Positions 1-9,299 of a stretch of DNA of 64,000 bases are shown piece after piece. Position 1 is the first letter of the stretch. Each line of letters opens with the position of its first letter. The position numbers were made by a program, and so were the translations under genes. Where the stretch lies: NCBI GenBank assembly GCA_029931535.1, contig JAQPZY010001579.1, positions 3,028,501-3,092,500 on the forward strand. Reading direction: 5' to 3'. The notes under the pieces were generated by a model. That model was not told the DNA's origin. It saw nothing but the letters and a program-made list of their open reading frames with translations, and searched no databases. The stretch comes from Margaritifera margaritifera (Eukaryota > Mollusca > Bivalvia > Unionida > Margaritiferidae).

Positions 1-287
1 ACTGACATTTAATTTGCCAAGAATCTATCTTTCCAGTGTATTGTATCTTGTTGATCTTGCCGGAAATGCAACCTCTTCTAGCTATTCGACGGAATATTCG
101 ACAAAGATATTATTTCCTTAATAAAGTATTGACGTCTCGAAAATTTATATTTATATTATTCATAGCAATAGACGAGTAGGAGAGTAATTATTTCTAAATG
201 TAACTTCATCACGAAATGAATAAGAAAAAAAGTTTTCCCTACTTAACGATACTTGTATTGTTGATTGTATAACTAATGCCATTTTGT

Positions 288-488
288 CAATGGCCAGTTG
301 GCTGGTTGGTTTGTTTTTATGGAACTTGATATACAATATTGGCTTTATCATGCTGACTAAATAGTAGCTAAGTGCTTTTCCCAATGAAACATTGAGGCAG
401 CTATCCCGGGCTGGACTGGTCGGGTATTGAACCCGCGACTCTAGGATTACGAGTCAGACGCATTACCAATTAAATTAACCCAGCTCCC
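288..488 (-). repeat. tRNA-derived SINE, family 1
   Basis: Read on the minus strand, the segment at about 404-487 looks like a tRNA, with a box-A-like start, an anticodon arm and a box B of the form GGGTTCAATACCC. A non-tRNA body follows toward 290, containing 'agctaagtgcttttccca'. A second copy of the same head and body is at 47,840-47,995. The fused tail and the second copy make a SINE more likely than a functional tRNA gene. Confidence 0.7.
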
Positions 489-522
489 CACTAGGATACA
501 TCTGAAGATTGCCATGTTAGAC

Positions 523-1105
523 GCAGCTACAGACGTCATTGTATCAAAGACCTTTCTATACGAATTGACTACAGACGTCAATGGATCAAAGACCGATACG
601 AATTGACTACAGATGTCATTGGATCGACGACCTTTCTATACGAATTGACTACAGACGTCATTGGATCATAGACCTATATGAAATGACTACAACGTTATTG
701 GATCAAAGACCTTTTTATATGAATTGAATACAGACGTCATTGGATCAAAGACCTTTCTATACGAATTGACTACAGACGTCATTGGATCAAAGACCTTTCT
801 ATACGAATTGACTACAGACGTCATTGGATCAAAGACCTTTCTGTACAAATTGACTACAGACGTCATTGGATCAAAGACCTTTCTGTACAAATTGACTACA
901 GACGTCATTGGATCAAAGACCTTTCTGTACAAATTGACTACAGACGTCATTGGATCAAAGACCTTTCTGTACAAATTGACTACAGACGTCATTGAATCAA
1001 AGACCTTTCTATACGAATTGACTACAGACGTCATTGGATCAAAGACCTTTCTGTACAAATTGACTACAGACGTCATTGGATCAAAGACCTTTATATACGA
1101 ATTGA
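523..1105. repeat. 42-bp minisatellite, about 14 copies
   Basis: The unit 'tacagacgtcattggatcaa' plus 22 further bases repeats about 14 times, with the last eight or so nearly identical. Because 42 is a multiple of three, both strands show long open frames made of a 14-residue repeat. These frames are by-products of the period: there is no upstream start context and the edges are degenerate. The unit contains the palindrome GACGTC. Confidence 0.92.
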
Positions 1106-1332
1106 AAGCAGAGAGAAGTGAAATGAATCGCTGTTTTGCATTATAACAGACTTTACGTGCAGAAATTAAAACGCCTAAAACTGATAAATAAAATTTATAT
1201 TAAAAACGAAAAAAAGTTTTCACGGTCACAAGCCCATTCAGATAAGATCTTGATATAAGTTTTAAGAGGAAAAATAATACAGAATATCCTATCTGGGAAA
1301 GTGGTCTGTAGGGTTTCTGTTTTTGATAATAC

Positions 1333-1772
1333 TGGCAAAAAGCTTTGTCTGGAAAACTATATTTGGTTAACGTCAGTTGAGAAATTAATTTGTTAAAAAG
1401 ATAACAAATCAAGTAAAAATTCTTTATCTATTAACGATAGAGTAGTTCTTTTATCAAGGTTGACAGCCATGCCGATCTTTATACCGTATATATTAGTATT
1501 GATGTATGATGCCAGACTTACAGGACTCGGGATAATCATGGTATAACTGTCCCTGATATGGCGCTGGATAAGCAATTATATGCACTTTTTTTTTTTTTCT
1601 AAAGCTTTTATTTTATTAATTTGAATTAGATTTGTACAAAAATAAAATACACGGAATATGTGCCACGCAAAAAGTACATAATTTTCGTCTCATGATGTGC
1701 GAATGACGATAGTCGACTGGGTTAAATGGTCGGTCAAGAGGGCATATACACCCTGACGAATCGTGCAGTGAG
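1333..1772 (+). repeat. 440-bp direct repeat, left copy
   Basis: This stretch matches 16,253-16,733 in the same orientation with clear but diverged similarity. Shared blocks include 'tgtctggaaaactatatttgg', 'atcaaggttgacagccatg' and 'ataagcaattatatg'. The two copies bracket the whole Maverick element. It could be a dispersed repeat present twice, a duplicated host segment or a remnant of a larger element. No coding content was recognised. Confidence 0.8.
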
Positions 1773-1922
1773 GAGTGACTCAACATCAGCAACGATCTAG
1801 CACATGTGAAACCTGCCAAGCTACTGGACGGGGGTGATTTGTGAGCAATAGATTTTCATTGCCTGATTATATCCCATGGATACAAATGAAAAGTGTTATA
1901 TAATATAAAAAATATAATATAA

Positions 1923-2155
1923 TAATAAGTAGTATCACATTGGGGTTTGGGGACATGCTTACCTATCACGACTCCCAACCCAGAATCCCTTCTATATTCC
2001 CCATGACTTTTCCCCACTGGGGATATTTTATACACGCGTGCATAAAATTTCAAGGCCGCGTGGAAGTCCGCGTCAGGGGTTCTTGGTTGGGGAGCCGTGA
2101 TAGGTAAGCGTGGCCTCATACACCCCCTCCGCATGATGATACTACTCATTGAGAT
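1923..2155 (+). repeat. Maverick left terminal inverted repeat
   Basis: It aligns over about 230 bp with the reverse complement of 15,185-15,427, with shared blocks such as 'acccagaatcccttctatatt', 'acacgcgtgcat' and 'taagcgtggcctcata'. The repeat is itself an inverted repeat: its outer part ('gcttacctatcacgactccc') is mirrored by its inner part ('ggggagccgtgataggtaag'), and the outer 'agtagtatca' reappears inverted as 'gatactact' near 2,138. It could therefore fold into a long hairpin. Confidence 0.88.
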
Positions 2156-2159
2156 AGAT

Positions 2160-2560
2160 AGGCTAACAAGGATTTTAGTAGTTGTCTTATCCGATCTCCA
2201 TTTTTTTTTGTGTGGATTTCTTCCTGGACTTAACATAGCAAGTCTTCTGTCAATAGATGGCCACCGAGTACAGCTTGGCAATTTGTGCTTAGACTACTTT
2301 GGGCGGCCTCGAGAATTTCCGAATAGACATATTCGCGAATGTAACCGTAATGAAATTATTTTTCCGGTGCCGCCAGCCACACCGGTTACAATTTTTATGG
2401 CTCTGACAACAATTCCGATTGGCATGCCTATGATAGTTGCCGTTGTATCAGTTCCCGCCACACCAAGGCCAATAGTTGCTGCTTCGGCGAGTCCACAAAT
2501 ACCATCCACAATAATATACACGCGTTTATATTTCGCGAGTAAAACGTTTTTTTTTTTGCG
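2160..2560 (-). pseudogene. Glycine-rich hydrophobic Maverick protein, broken
   Basis: A minus-strand frame at 2,521-2,294 encodes an Ala/Gly/Ile/Val-rich segment containing 'GLGVAGTDTTATIIGMPIG', then 'VAGGTGKIISLRL' and a basic stretch. This combination of a glycine-rich hydrophobic region followed by a charged, helical C-terminal part is typical of a small Maverick gene near the element end. The continuation from about 2,290 to 2,160 shifts between frames and contains stops. It is probably membrane-associated or a virion component; the function is unknown. Assignment rests on character and position only. Confidence 0.45.
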
Positions 2561-2642
2561 ATTTAATCTCGCAGTTATTGTTACGGTTCGATTATTTTTT
2601 CGCGTCGGTAGCGTTGAGGGTCTAACACAGTTCTTCTATTAA

Positions 2643-3350
2643 TATTGTCACCGTGAAGTATAATTGTTTGGCAGGCAGACTCTGTCCAGACTCATCACGT
2701 CCGGGTGCAGCACACACATGCACTTCGAACCAATTAGCTTTCTTGACTGATACAGCTGTCATGCAATCATAGAAAATAATTTCCAGGGGAATATTTATGT
2801 GTCTGGCAATTGGTTGCTCGCTGCCACGTTCGCCTAGAAATATATCGATTACACAATTGCTTTGTGCCGTTAACGATCGTTCTAGTTTTCGCCCATGAAC
2901 TGTTACAAGTGCCTCCTTGTTGAATATTAGTCAGGGTCTTTATTTCGCCGGTCGAGTTAATGTCGATTTTATATAATTGTCGCAGAATTTTATCTCAGTG
3001 GACTTGTCGGTGAATATTACTAGAAACAATCCCTGGGTGTTTTTGTGCCCGACGGTGTAATCAGCGACCGGGTATTTTCGCGTGCTAATGCGATGATTCT
3101 AAGCTGGCCTCGAGTTGTTATTGCCACACCAGGGTGGCCCCAACGGTCGATTTCTATTTGGCCCTTAGTAATATTATATTTCAGTATACACGAGGGTTGG
3201 TTAACGCCACTTTGAAGCAGATATTCGTCGACATGCGGCACAAAATCGCCATCGATGTTGGCATCTCCCCCCCCCCTCCCCGTCAGCTGATCCACCACCC
3301 CGTCGGTAAAAATTCTGCAACATCGTCATCGCGAGGTTGTTCAGAATCCA
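2643..3350 (-). pseudogene. Fibre/receptor-binding-like protein 2, broken
   Basis: A minus-strand gene can be followed from an ATG near 3,350 ('MDSEQPRDDDVAEFL') to about 2,643 across three frames. An early stop falls after 'TGWWIS', next to a run of G's (about 3,270-3,285) that probably slipped. Readable blocks include 'HVDEYLLQSGVNQPSCILKY', 'GQIEIDRWGHPGVAI' and, near the end, 'ANWFEVHVCAAPGRDESGQ'. The beta-rich, low-Cys character and its place after another fibre-like gene suggest a structural attachment protein. No specific family was identified. Confidence 0.4.
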
Positions 3351-3378
3351 TGACGTATATGTAATGATAAATATAACC

Positions 3379-4212
3379 TTAAACATAGACGCCATTTATC
3401 CAATGTCTCTTTATTATTTCAAACTTGCTAATCTTGAACGAGCCTGCAACCAAAGAAGTTTTAAATAATTTGTCATCGGAACCTGCCCAAAATAAATAAT
3501 GTCTATATTCTAATATTTTAGCCTCAGCATTAGGATTTTCCATTGATTGTCTTTGTTCTACTAATTGAATACTAAGAGACCCCCGTGTACAAGATAAAGA
3601 AATAATATCCAGATCTATCAGCAACAAGTCTAAAGTCACCACTGGGATGAAACCCATCGATATTTACATTTGCTACAGGAGCTATTTTAGAGCTTACTCC
3701 ATCAAAAAGCTTTATATATTTATGTACCAATTTAGCGTTGCCAGCCACAACCTTGATATCATTTAATCGCTCGCTGATTTTTACATTCACGTATTGTTTC
3801 GTTGCAGCATCAGCATCCTCGATGGGTTCTTGCATTCGTTGGATTCGATTTCCGTTCGTAATAATGTCTCCGCTCATAGCCGGCCATTTTAACTATAGAT
3901 TTCGTATTTTTGTCGACGTAGCCTTTGATAAAAGCAACCGACACACCGGCGTTTCTGATTTCCTGGTTCTCAGTGATTTCGGCCCGGTTTTTTGCGATAG
4001 CACCTCACCACTTCAAAACAATGTTGTTGATGTCCACGTTGCACGTTTTGCAGTTTTCCGGTTTTGTCCTGAAAAATCACAAGCTCATTTGGGTCAACGT
4101 CAGAAACAACCCGGTTACTCAACTCGACTAAATCGGCTTTCGTTGCAAATCTGGTCAGATCCACATCAGCGCCGCGTCGGATAGCTGCGCGTCCGTAAAT
4201 GTCAACAGGCAT
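3379..4212 (-). pseudogene. Fibre-like structural protein 1, broken
   Basis: The minus-strand gene starts near 4,212 with 'MPVDIYGRAAIRR' and ends with 'HWINGVYV' at 3,379. The middle contains 'MSGDIITNGNRIQRMQEPIE' followed by 'DADAATKQYVNVKIS', the kind of segment seen in phage tail-fibre-like proteins and in fibre genes of several Mavericks. At least three breaks are visible: a shift plus stop near 4,010-4,030, a shift near 3,880 and another near 3,575-3,660. It lies just downstream of the protease. It is probably a virion surface protein, with moderate certainty. Confidence 0.5.
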
Positions 4213-4224
4213 TTCGTATATGTT

Positions 4225-4698
4225 TCAAGTGTAGCTTCTAAGTGACAATGTAAAATCAATAAGCGCGTGCGGGGTTTGGCTTCCCGCGAGTGCATGCAGT
4301 GCTTTAACAGCAAGATGTCCACATATTGGGCCGTCTGTCTGTGTTTGCAATGGTAGTCGTCCAGCGCAGGCACCACTGGACAGTCTGTGTAAATAATCAA
4401 CAATTTCACGTGCCGGTGCAAGCCCGTATGAATCAAAATACAATAGATGTCGAGGCGTTACCACGTATGCAACGCAATGCGTTCCAGGTCCTGTTGTCGA
4501 ATCCAGGTTAACGATGTCAGTTTCCCACGTGCAAGGGATCATCGACGCAAGCTCATCCCGGAAATGTTTAACTGACTTTGTCATCGCGAGTAAATCACAA
4601 TTGGTCAATGGACCTGCTTCCGTGGCCGTTAACGACAAGGCCACAACTGAAGACCACTTCCGCTCAGAAACCTTTGGCTCTGACGACTGGATAATCAA
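4225..4698 (-). CDS. PRO: Adenovirus-type (Ulp1-fold) cysteine protease
   Basis: This uninterrupted 157-residue ORF has the adenain-like catalytic layout. The His is in 'GTHCVAYVV' (His74), the acidic residue follows in 'YFDSYG' (Asp89), the Gln is in 'LPLQTQ' (Gln118 or 120) and the Cys is in 'DGPICGHLAVKAL' (Cys126). In adenoviruses and Polintons this enzyme matures capsid precursors. The ORF is somewhat shorter than typical relatives. It lies between the pVI/pX-like gene and the fibre genes, the usual morphogenesis neighbourhood. It is one of the few genes here without a visible break. Confidence 0.85.
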   Translation of the reverse strand: MIIQSSEPKVSERKWSSVVALSLTATEAGPLTNCDLLAMTKSVKHFRDELASMIPCTWETDIVNLDSTTGPGTHCVAYVVTPRHLLYFDSYGLAPAREIVDYLHRLSSGACAGRLPLQTQTDGPICGHLAVKALHALAGSQTPHALIDFTLSLRSYT

Positions 4699-5069
4699 AG
4701 TTCTTTTCCTTTTTTATGCGTCCATGAAAAGGGTATGCTGTCTCCAACCTCCTTTTTCACAGCCATCCCGGATGCGGTTCCGACGGTCCCTAACGCAGCT
4801 GCTTTTGCAACCACGAAAGCTGCAGCCGCCAACAATGATGAAATAGCTGCGAGGAATGAAAATATTCCGCCGTCGTGTTTCATCGCGGCGATCCCGGCCG
4901 CTGAAAACTTGAGTTATCCCGCGGCGTTGGTGTCAACATCAGTGGGGTGGTCACGGATAACTTGCCTGGGGAAAGTCTCAAATGAACTCCAGTTTATTTT
5001 CTCATCGCTGCTGAGATTCCCTTCGATCTGACCTCGACTCAACGTGACAAGTTTACGCAGATGTGACAT
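4695..5069 (-). pseudogene. pVI/pX-like small virion protein, frameshifted
   Basis: The N-terminal part starts at an ATG at 5,069 ('MSHLRKLVTLSRGQIEG') and reads to a stop near 4,918. In another frame, 4,883-4,695 encodes 'KHDGGIFSFLAAISSLLAAA' and then a basic tail. A short, basic N-terminal 'threshold' motif followed by a glycine/alanine-rich hydrophobic helix is characteristic of the small pVI/pX-like proteins encoded next to the major capsid gene in Mavericks, where the capsid protease processes them. The two parts are separated by a frameshift at about 4,885-4,920. Confidence 0.6.
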
Positions 5070-5094
5070 TTTATTTAAAACGGTATAGGTTCAG

Positions 5095-6400
5095 CTATAA
5101 CAAGTATGAATTTTCCACTGGCGAGTCAATGACCCTCATTCGGTCACTTAAGCCCTGCAACAACAGAATCTTTTCGGAGAAGATTACGGCAATACATCTA
5201 TAATTTGGGTCCTCACCTACACGTGCGGTGAAGTACATGTCCACCACGGACTGCTTAACTAGGTTTAGATGCTCATGAGAAAAGAATTAAATCGAGTACA
5301 CCGTAGTAAAGTCTTTTTGGGAAATCTGCAAGCCTGTGTCAACGTTTTGTTCTCGGGCCGTATATTTCAACAACCGACGATACACGCGCGCGACGTAATT
5401 GCTTTGAAAATCAAGCAAAATGTCTTGGGTTGGTTCTTGGTGACCGTTTAACCTCAGCGAACCTTAGTCAATGCCAGTTTTGAAAATATCATCCAACTTG
5501 CCAGTAGGGTGTCCAGATTGTCCCTGATTTGAAATGCCTCAAGACACGTGCCGTGGTGCTCTGACACCTTGTTGGGTACTTATTTCCCATGAGAATTCTC
5601 CTTGAACGGAGCTTTGCGCCGAGTCGGTGGTCATCGTGAGGAATGAGATGTTCCAGCTGACTCTATAAATGACGTCAAACGTTCGTCTGTGGCAACTGAC
5701 GGACACATTGAGGTCATCCAAAACGTAAGTTTGGATAACACAATTTTACCGTCGTCGACACCTTCATCATGCCAAATTGCATAGTTGGTGTGGCGCTTAC
5801 GAGTTAACATGACTGCGTGTTTAGCCCCGAAACTAACCTTACGAAAGTCTCTACAAAACTCAAATATGTGTGAGAGTGGAATCGTGCAGGAAACATTTCC
5901 GTCAGCGTTTATCTGGTTTCGTCGCGCTGCAAAACCATCATCTACAGAGGCGGGGAGGATCAGCGCGGTTCACAGCCTGTCGTGTTATAAACTATAGATG
6001 ATCTGCATGGTCGTTTGAGTCCTTTACAAACACAATAGACGGGCCAGCGAATCTTGCATAATCTCGCTGTATTTGGCGAGTGCTAATATTGTACTGGCAA
6101 TGTCAACTTTGTCCAAACAGGCTTCGATTTCCTTTCCGTCGATGAAATAACGTGGGCTGCTGAACAACGCCATGATGCCGTTGTTGACAAATTTGACTTT
6201 GTCGTTGTCGCCGTATGGATTATTGTTGGCTTGTACAAGCTTTACTTGGGCTTATAAGAATGCTTTACAAGGAAGAAAATACGGAGATGTGTCTTGAACT
6301 TTAAGGTCTCTTGAAGTTCTATTGGCTCGTGCTTATTTGGCTCCCTTGCCTCGTACGCGTAATATTAGTAATCTTGAACGCTTCGATCTTGCAACACAGG
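5095..6400 (-). pseudogene. MCP: Double-jelly-roll major capsid protein (hexon-like), broken
   Basis: Minus-strand blocks read in capsid order. They are 'VKFVNNGIMALFSSPRYFID' followed by 'GKEIEACLDKVDIASTILAL' (about 6,230-6,080), 'GFAARRNQINADGNVSCTIP' (about 5,940), 'EGVDDGKIVLSKLTFW' (about 5,740), 'LLDFQSNYVARVYRRLLKYT' (about 5,400) and a C-terminal 'YRCIAVIFSEKILLLQGLSD' ending at 5,095. This is the pattern of Polinton double-jelly-roll capsid proteins: an N-terminal 'NN...LF' segment, a middle 'VDDGK' block and a C-terminal 'I.S..IL.LQ.' block. Several stops and frameshifts separate the blocks; the N-terminus near 6,300-6,400 is the least clear part. Confidence 0.75.
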
Positions 6401-7072
6401 CGCGTCCATGTCCCACGCGGGATCGGATACATCTTTGAATTGAACCATCGTGTATACATTATCGGTTTCGTCTCATACCTTTTGCGAGACAACCGTAATA
6501 CATTCCCCATTACAAGATTTGCAATCATTGAATCTGTATTGGCTTGTGCCAGACGTCCGCGGGAATCTTATCAATACCTTTGGGGCAACTGAGAACTGTT
6601 TTCAGGGACCACTGTCCGATGTCAACCTCATACTGTGGAGATTCGATCGAGATGGCAGGGCTGAGTGTAAGCTTGTGTTCGCGAATGTAGATTTTAGAGT
6701 CTTTCTTGGTCACCAACGAAATCCTCCGTCGGATCTCATCATTCATTATTTCAATCTCGTACACGCCCAAAAGTCCAGTAACGTTCCAATTTGCGCTACC
6801 GTCTGATGAAACACAAGCGACTTATTCGCATAGAGGCCCCCGAATAGCCGCGAACGGATATTAGGCCAAATATGATAAACGCGCAACGACGCTAGTGCGA
6901 TTTCGAGAGTACGGGATTGCCCGACAGCGATTGGCGTTGGGAAAATCACGTCATATTCCAGTTTCGTAGACTAGATTGTAAACATTGAGGTGACACTCGG
7001 GATTATATTTGCAACGACGCGATGTATCGCGGCATTGATTTCGCGAAGAATAGGAAGCGCCTTAGAACTCAT
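6400..7072 (-). pseudogene. Candidate minor capsid (penton-like) protein, broken
   Basis: The ORF starts at 7,072 ('MSSKALPILREINAAIHRVV') and meets a stop near 6,970 ('SMFTI*STKLEY'). It then continues through 'FPTPIAVGQSRTLEIALASL' and switches frame near 6,800 into 'GVYEIEIMNDEIRRRISLVT' and later 'ISIESPQYEVDIGQWSLKT'. A hydrophobic beta-sandwich pattern with 'G.YEI..MN.EI' directly upstream of the major capsid gene fits the single-jelly-roll minor capsid protein of Mavericks. The homology is inferred from pattern and position, not proven. Confidence 0.42.
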
Positions 7073-7556
7073 CATCGGTGTTGAATACATCATCAATGTC
7101 TTTAATGAGTTCATACATTAGCGCGCGAAACGTCTTCGCGTCCAGGGTATTGTTGGTGAGCAATCGCTGACAAATCGATGTGACCGCATTAACGAATTCT
7201 GGCGCGTTATTTCCGGCGTGGGTTTCTAATCGAACCAAAAGTTCATGGACCCGAAATTAGCTTTCCTGATACCCTCACCAAAGAATTCTTCCAAATTCGG
7301 TCTCTCAACGACTTCTTCCGGATGCGATTTAATATGTCTTCTTTGATATTAACCATTAAATTCCTTCCAGTTTTTGCCAGATGCCCCATAGTTGTAAAAT
7401 TTTCCCGATATACTTACTTAGACCACTTTTCAGCTGCTGTATCACCGGAACGTTTAATGTATGATTTCGTTACGTAATCTCTCCAGTCCTTGGAAAGAAG
7501 CGGCAAAATTTAAGACATCCTCCTCGATCTATTGACGGCCTAGCTCGTTAAATATA
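7062..7556 (-). pseudogene. Unassigned Maverick protein, broken
   Basis: Downstream of the coiled-coil ORF the minus strand reads in shifting frames: 'IEEDVLNFAASFQGLERL', 'DWRDYVTKSYIKRSGDTAAE', 'EEVVERPNLEEFFGEGIRKA', and finally 'THAGNNAPEFVNAVTSICQR' ending in 'DDVFNTDDEF' with stop at 7,062. A stop and two or three frameshifts interrupt it. The acidic, helical C-terminus is well preserved. The stop overlaps the start of the next gene by 11 bases. I do not recognise the family. Confidence 0.5.
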
Positions 7557-8012
7557 TCAGGCAGTTCTTTCTTTGACTTTGCGCTTGGGTGGTTCTGGAT
7601 AATGTGCCATTGCCTCTTCGACGCCTTCTTGCATTTCTCCGATGTCGGCTCTGGCCGCATCTAGGTCTTGTTGGACTGTCACAATTTGCGCTGGCAAGTG
7701 TTCAATTACTATGACCGCCTTTGTAATTGCGCCAGGTTTCTCTTCTGTTCCCATCATCTCGGCGGTGCTTTTCGCAACTTTCTTCACCTCCTCCGCGGTT
7801 TCACGTGTGGGTTTGATCAGCGTTGCAAACGTTTGTTCAAAGCCCGCTGTGAGGTCTTCTCGTGCGGCCTGTCTCGACTGAAACATATCTTTGACACGTT
7901 CGCGGAGACCTGTATAATTGCGACGAAGTTCCAGTCGATCCTGGGCAGCTTTGCGGTGTCGGTCAGCATACTCTGTTATGACATCGCTGGAGGTTTTCTC
8001 TGTTTTTGACAT
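7557..8012 (-). CDS. Coiled-coil Maverick protein, uninterrupted
   Basis: This 151-residue ORF starts 'MSKTEKTSSDVITEYADRHR' and ends in a basic 'PPKRKVKERTA'. It is highly charged and almost entirely helical, with heptad-like spacing in 'EQTFATLIKPTRETAEEVKK' and 'IVTVQQDLDAARADIGEMQE'. It sits between the packaging ATPase and the capsid block in the same direction, so a scaffold or virion-assembly role is plausible. I do not recognise a named family. It is the longest unbroken frame on the minus strand of the structural block besides the protease. Confidence 0.6.
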   Translation of the reverse strand: MSKTEKTSSDVITEYADRHRKAAQDRLELRRNYTGLRERVKDMFQSRQAAREDLTAGFEQTFATLIKPTRETAEEVKKVAKSTAEMMGTEEKPGAITKAVIVIEHLPAQIVTVQQDLDAARADIGEMQEGVEEAMAHYPEPPKRKVKERTA

Positions 8013-8199
8013 TGTATATATTTATCATGGTCGTCAAATTGATTTGTTTAAACCCGCGCAATACTTGCTCTGCCCATCAGTCAAACCAATCGTGAGGAAA
8101 CTATGTGGATCCCAGGTGACCTCCGCGAACATATTGCGAAACTAATTCCACGATTAATCGATAGCACACCAGGTCCAATGAATGTTTGCAAGTTGCAAG

Positions 8200-8756
8200 A
8201 CCATGCGCGTCAACCTCACGAAATATCATCAACATGTTGCAAATTGTCCCGGATAACTTTGGGCGCGTGTGCGTATCGTTGGGTTACATAGATCACGTCT
8301 GTATTCTTGTGCCTGCTCCGGGACACTTTTCTTGCGGGGTAATCTTGCCGGTCAAGCATCACATCGTCCTACACGACAAGATTATTGTGCTCCGGGTCGA
8401 GGTCATCAATCGCAGGGGCTTCATCGATCATGGAAAGGAACTGGATGGTGGACAATGAAGACGTCTTTGACGATGCAAGCGCTTTCGTGAAATCCCTGAG
8501 TACATCATTACACGGTTGATCGTCCTCGGATGGTGCAATCACGGTCACATACAACCGATGGCACGTCAACCATCTCATGATCAGATTCAGAACAGATGTT
8601 TTTTATCCGGATCCGGCCGGGTAAAATAATTAACACGCAAACTGAATTTGGAAACGCGTCGCCGTGTTTGGGCGGTCGAGGCTTCACTGACGCAAAAAAG
8701 CCAATGACGGAAACATAGGAGCTTTTTCTCTTTCGTGATGCCATGTTGAATGTCAA
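8200..8756 (-). pseudogene. ATP: FtsK/HerA (A32-like) packaging ATPase, broken
   Basis: The minus strand reads from 'MASRKRKSSYVSVIGFF' into a P-loop region near 8,596-8,625 and then 'TSVLNLIMRWLTCHRLYV'. A Walker-B-type segment 'DDLDPEHNNLVV' is followed, after one stop, by 'DDVMLDRQDYPA' (about 8,350-8,400). A further conserved block 'SRHKNTDVIYVTQRY' lies near 8,290-8,310. This order is that of the Polinton/NCLDV genome-packaging ATPase. It is inactive: the P-loop is crossed by a frameshift and a TAA stop, and a TAG at 8,369-8,371 precedes the acidic pair. Confidence 0.78.
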
Positions 8757-8776
8757 TTGTTGTATAATTTATCATC

Positions 8777-9180
8777 ATGCCTTCATATTGTGTGCGATGC
8801 CGCATAAAAACTCTTAACACAAATCCAACTCGGGTTCTAACACGTATTGGCAAAGCCGGAATCGTTGGAACTTGTTCCCGATGTGGAGCAAAGAAGTTTA
8901 CGTTTGAGGGCGGACCTTCCAGATCTAAAACAAAACTTGGTGACAGTGATATCGCTGCTGCGTTAACAAAAACTACCTGGGGTACCATGGAATAAATATC
9001 CTGGTCAAAAATATATCCCTGCATACAATTATTACGGGCCTGGAACACGGTTAGATATACGACTGGATTCCAATAACCGACCGAAGCCCAGACAAGAACC
9101 TGTAAACCGCATGCATGTTACCGACATGATCTCGCGTGTAAAACATCAAGCGATATCCGTGCGCGTTAAAAAGCTGTCCT
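8777..9180 (+). pseudogene. Zinc-ribbon plus PLA2-like (parvovirus coat N-type) protein
   Basis: The first frame (8,777-8,995) begins 'MPSYCVRCRIKT' and continues to 'GTCSRCGAKKFTF', a two-CxxC zinc ribbon of the DUF5679 type found in many Mavericks and adintoviruses. After a frameshift near 8,985, the next frame carries 'PAYNYYGPGTRLDIRLDSNN', matching the start of the phospholipase-A2-like domain also found at the N-terminus of parvovirus coat proteins. It runs to a stop near 9,180. The catalytic His-Asp dyad expected about 20 residues later is not recognisable. A virion or entry-related role is inferred from the family. Confidence 0.65.
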
Positions 9181-9299
9181 AGATCTCATCCATGACTTAA
9201 AAGCTGACGTAGATCTCATTCAGTCCTACACTCGGAGAAAGAATCGCCAGATGGATTGTTAAAGGAGACATGAAGGCCAAGATTGCACTTGGAGGCAAA

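Noticed and set aside
404..487. Functional tRNA-Thr(CGT) gene on the minus strand
   Set aside because: The acceptor stem is poorly paired, a SINE body is attached, and a second copy with the same body is at 47.9 kb.
724..1146. 140-residue plus-strand repeat protein
   Set aside because: It is a translation of the 42-bp minisatellite; the minus strand is equally open.
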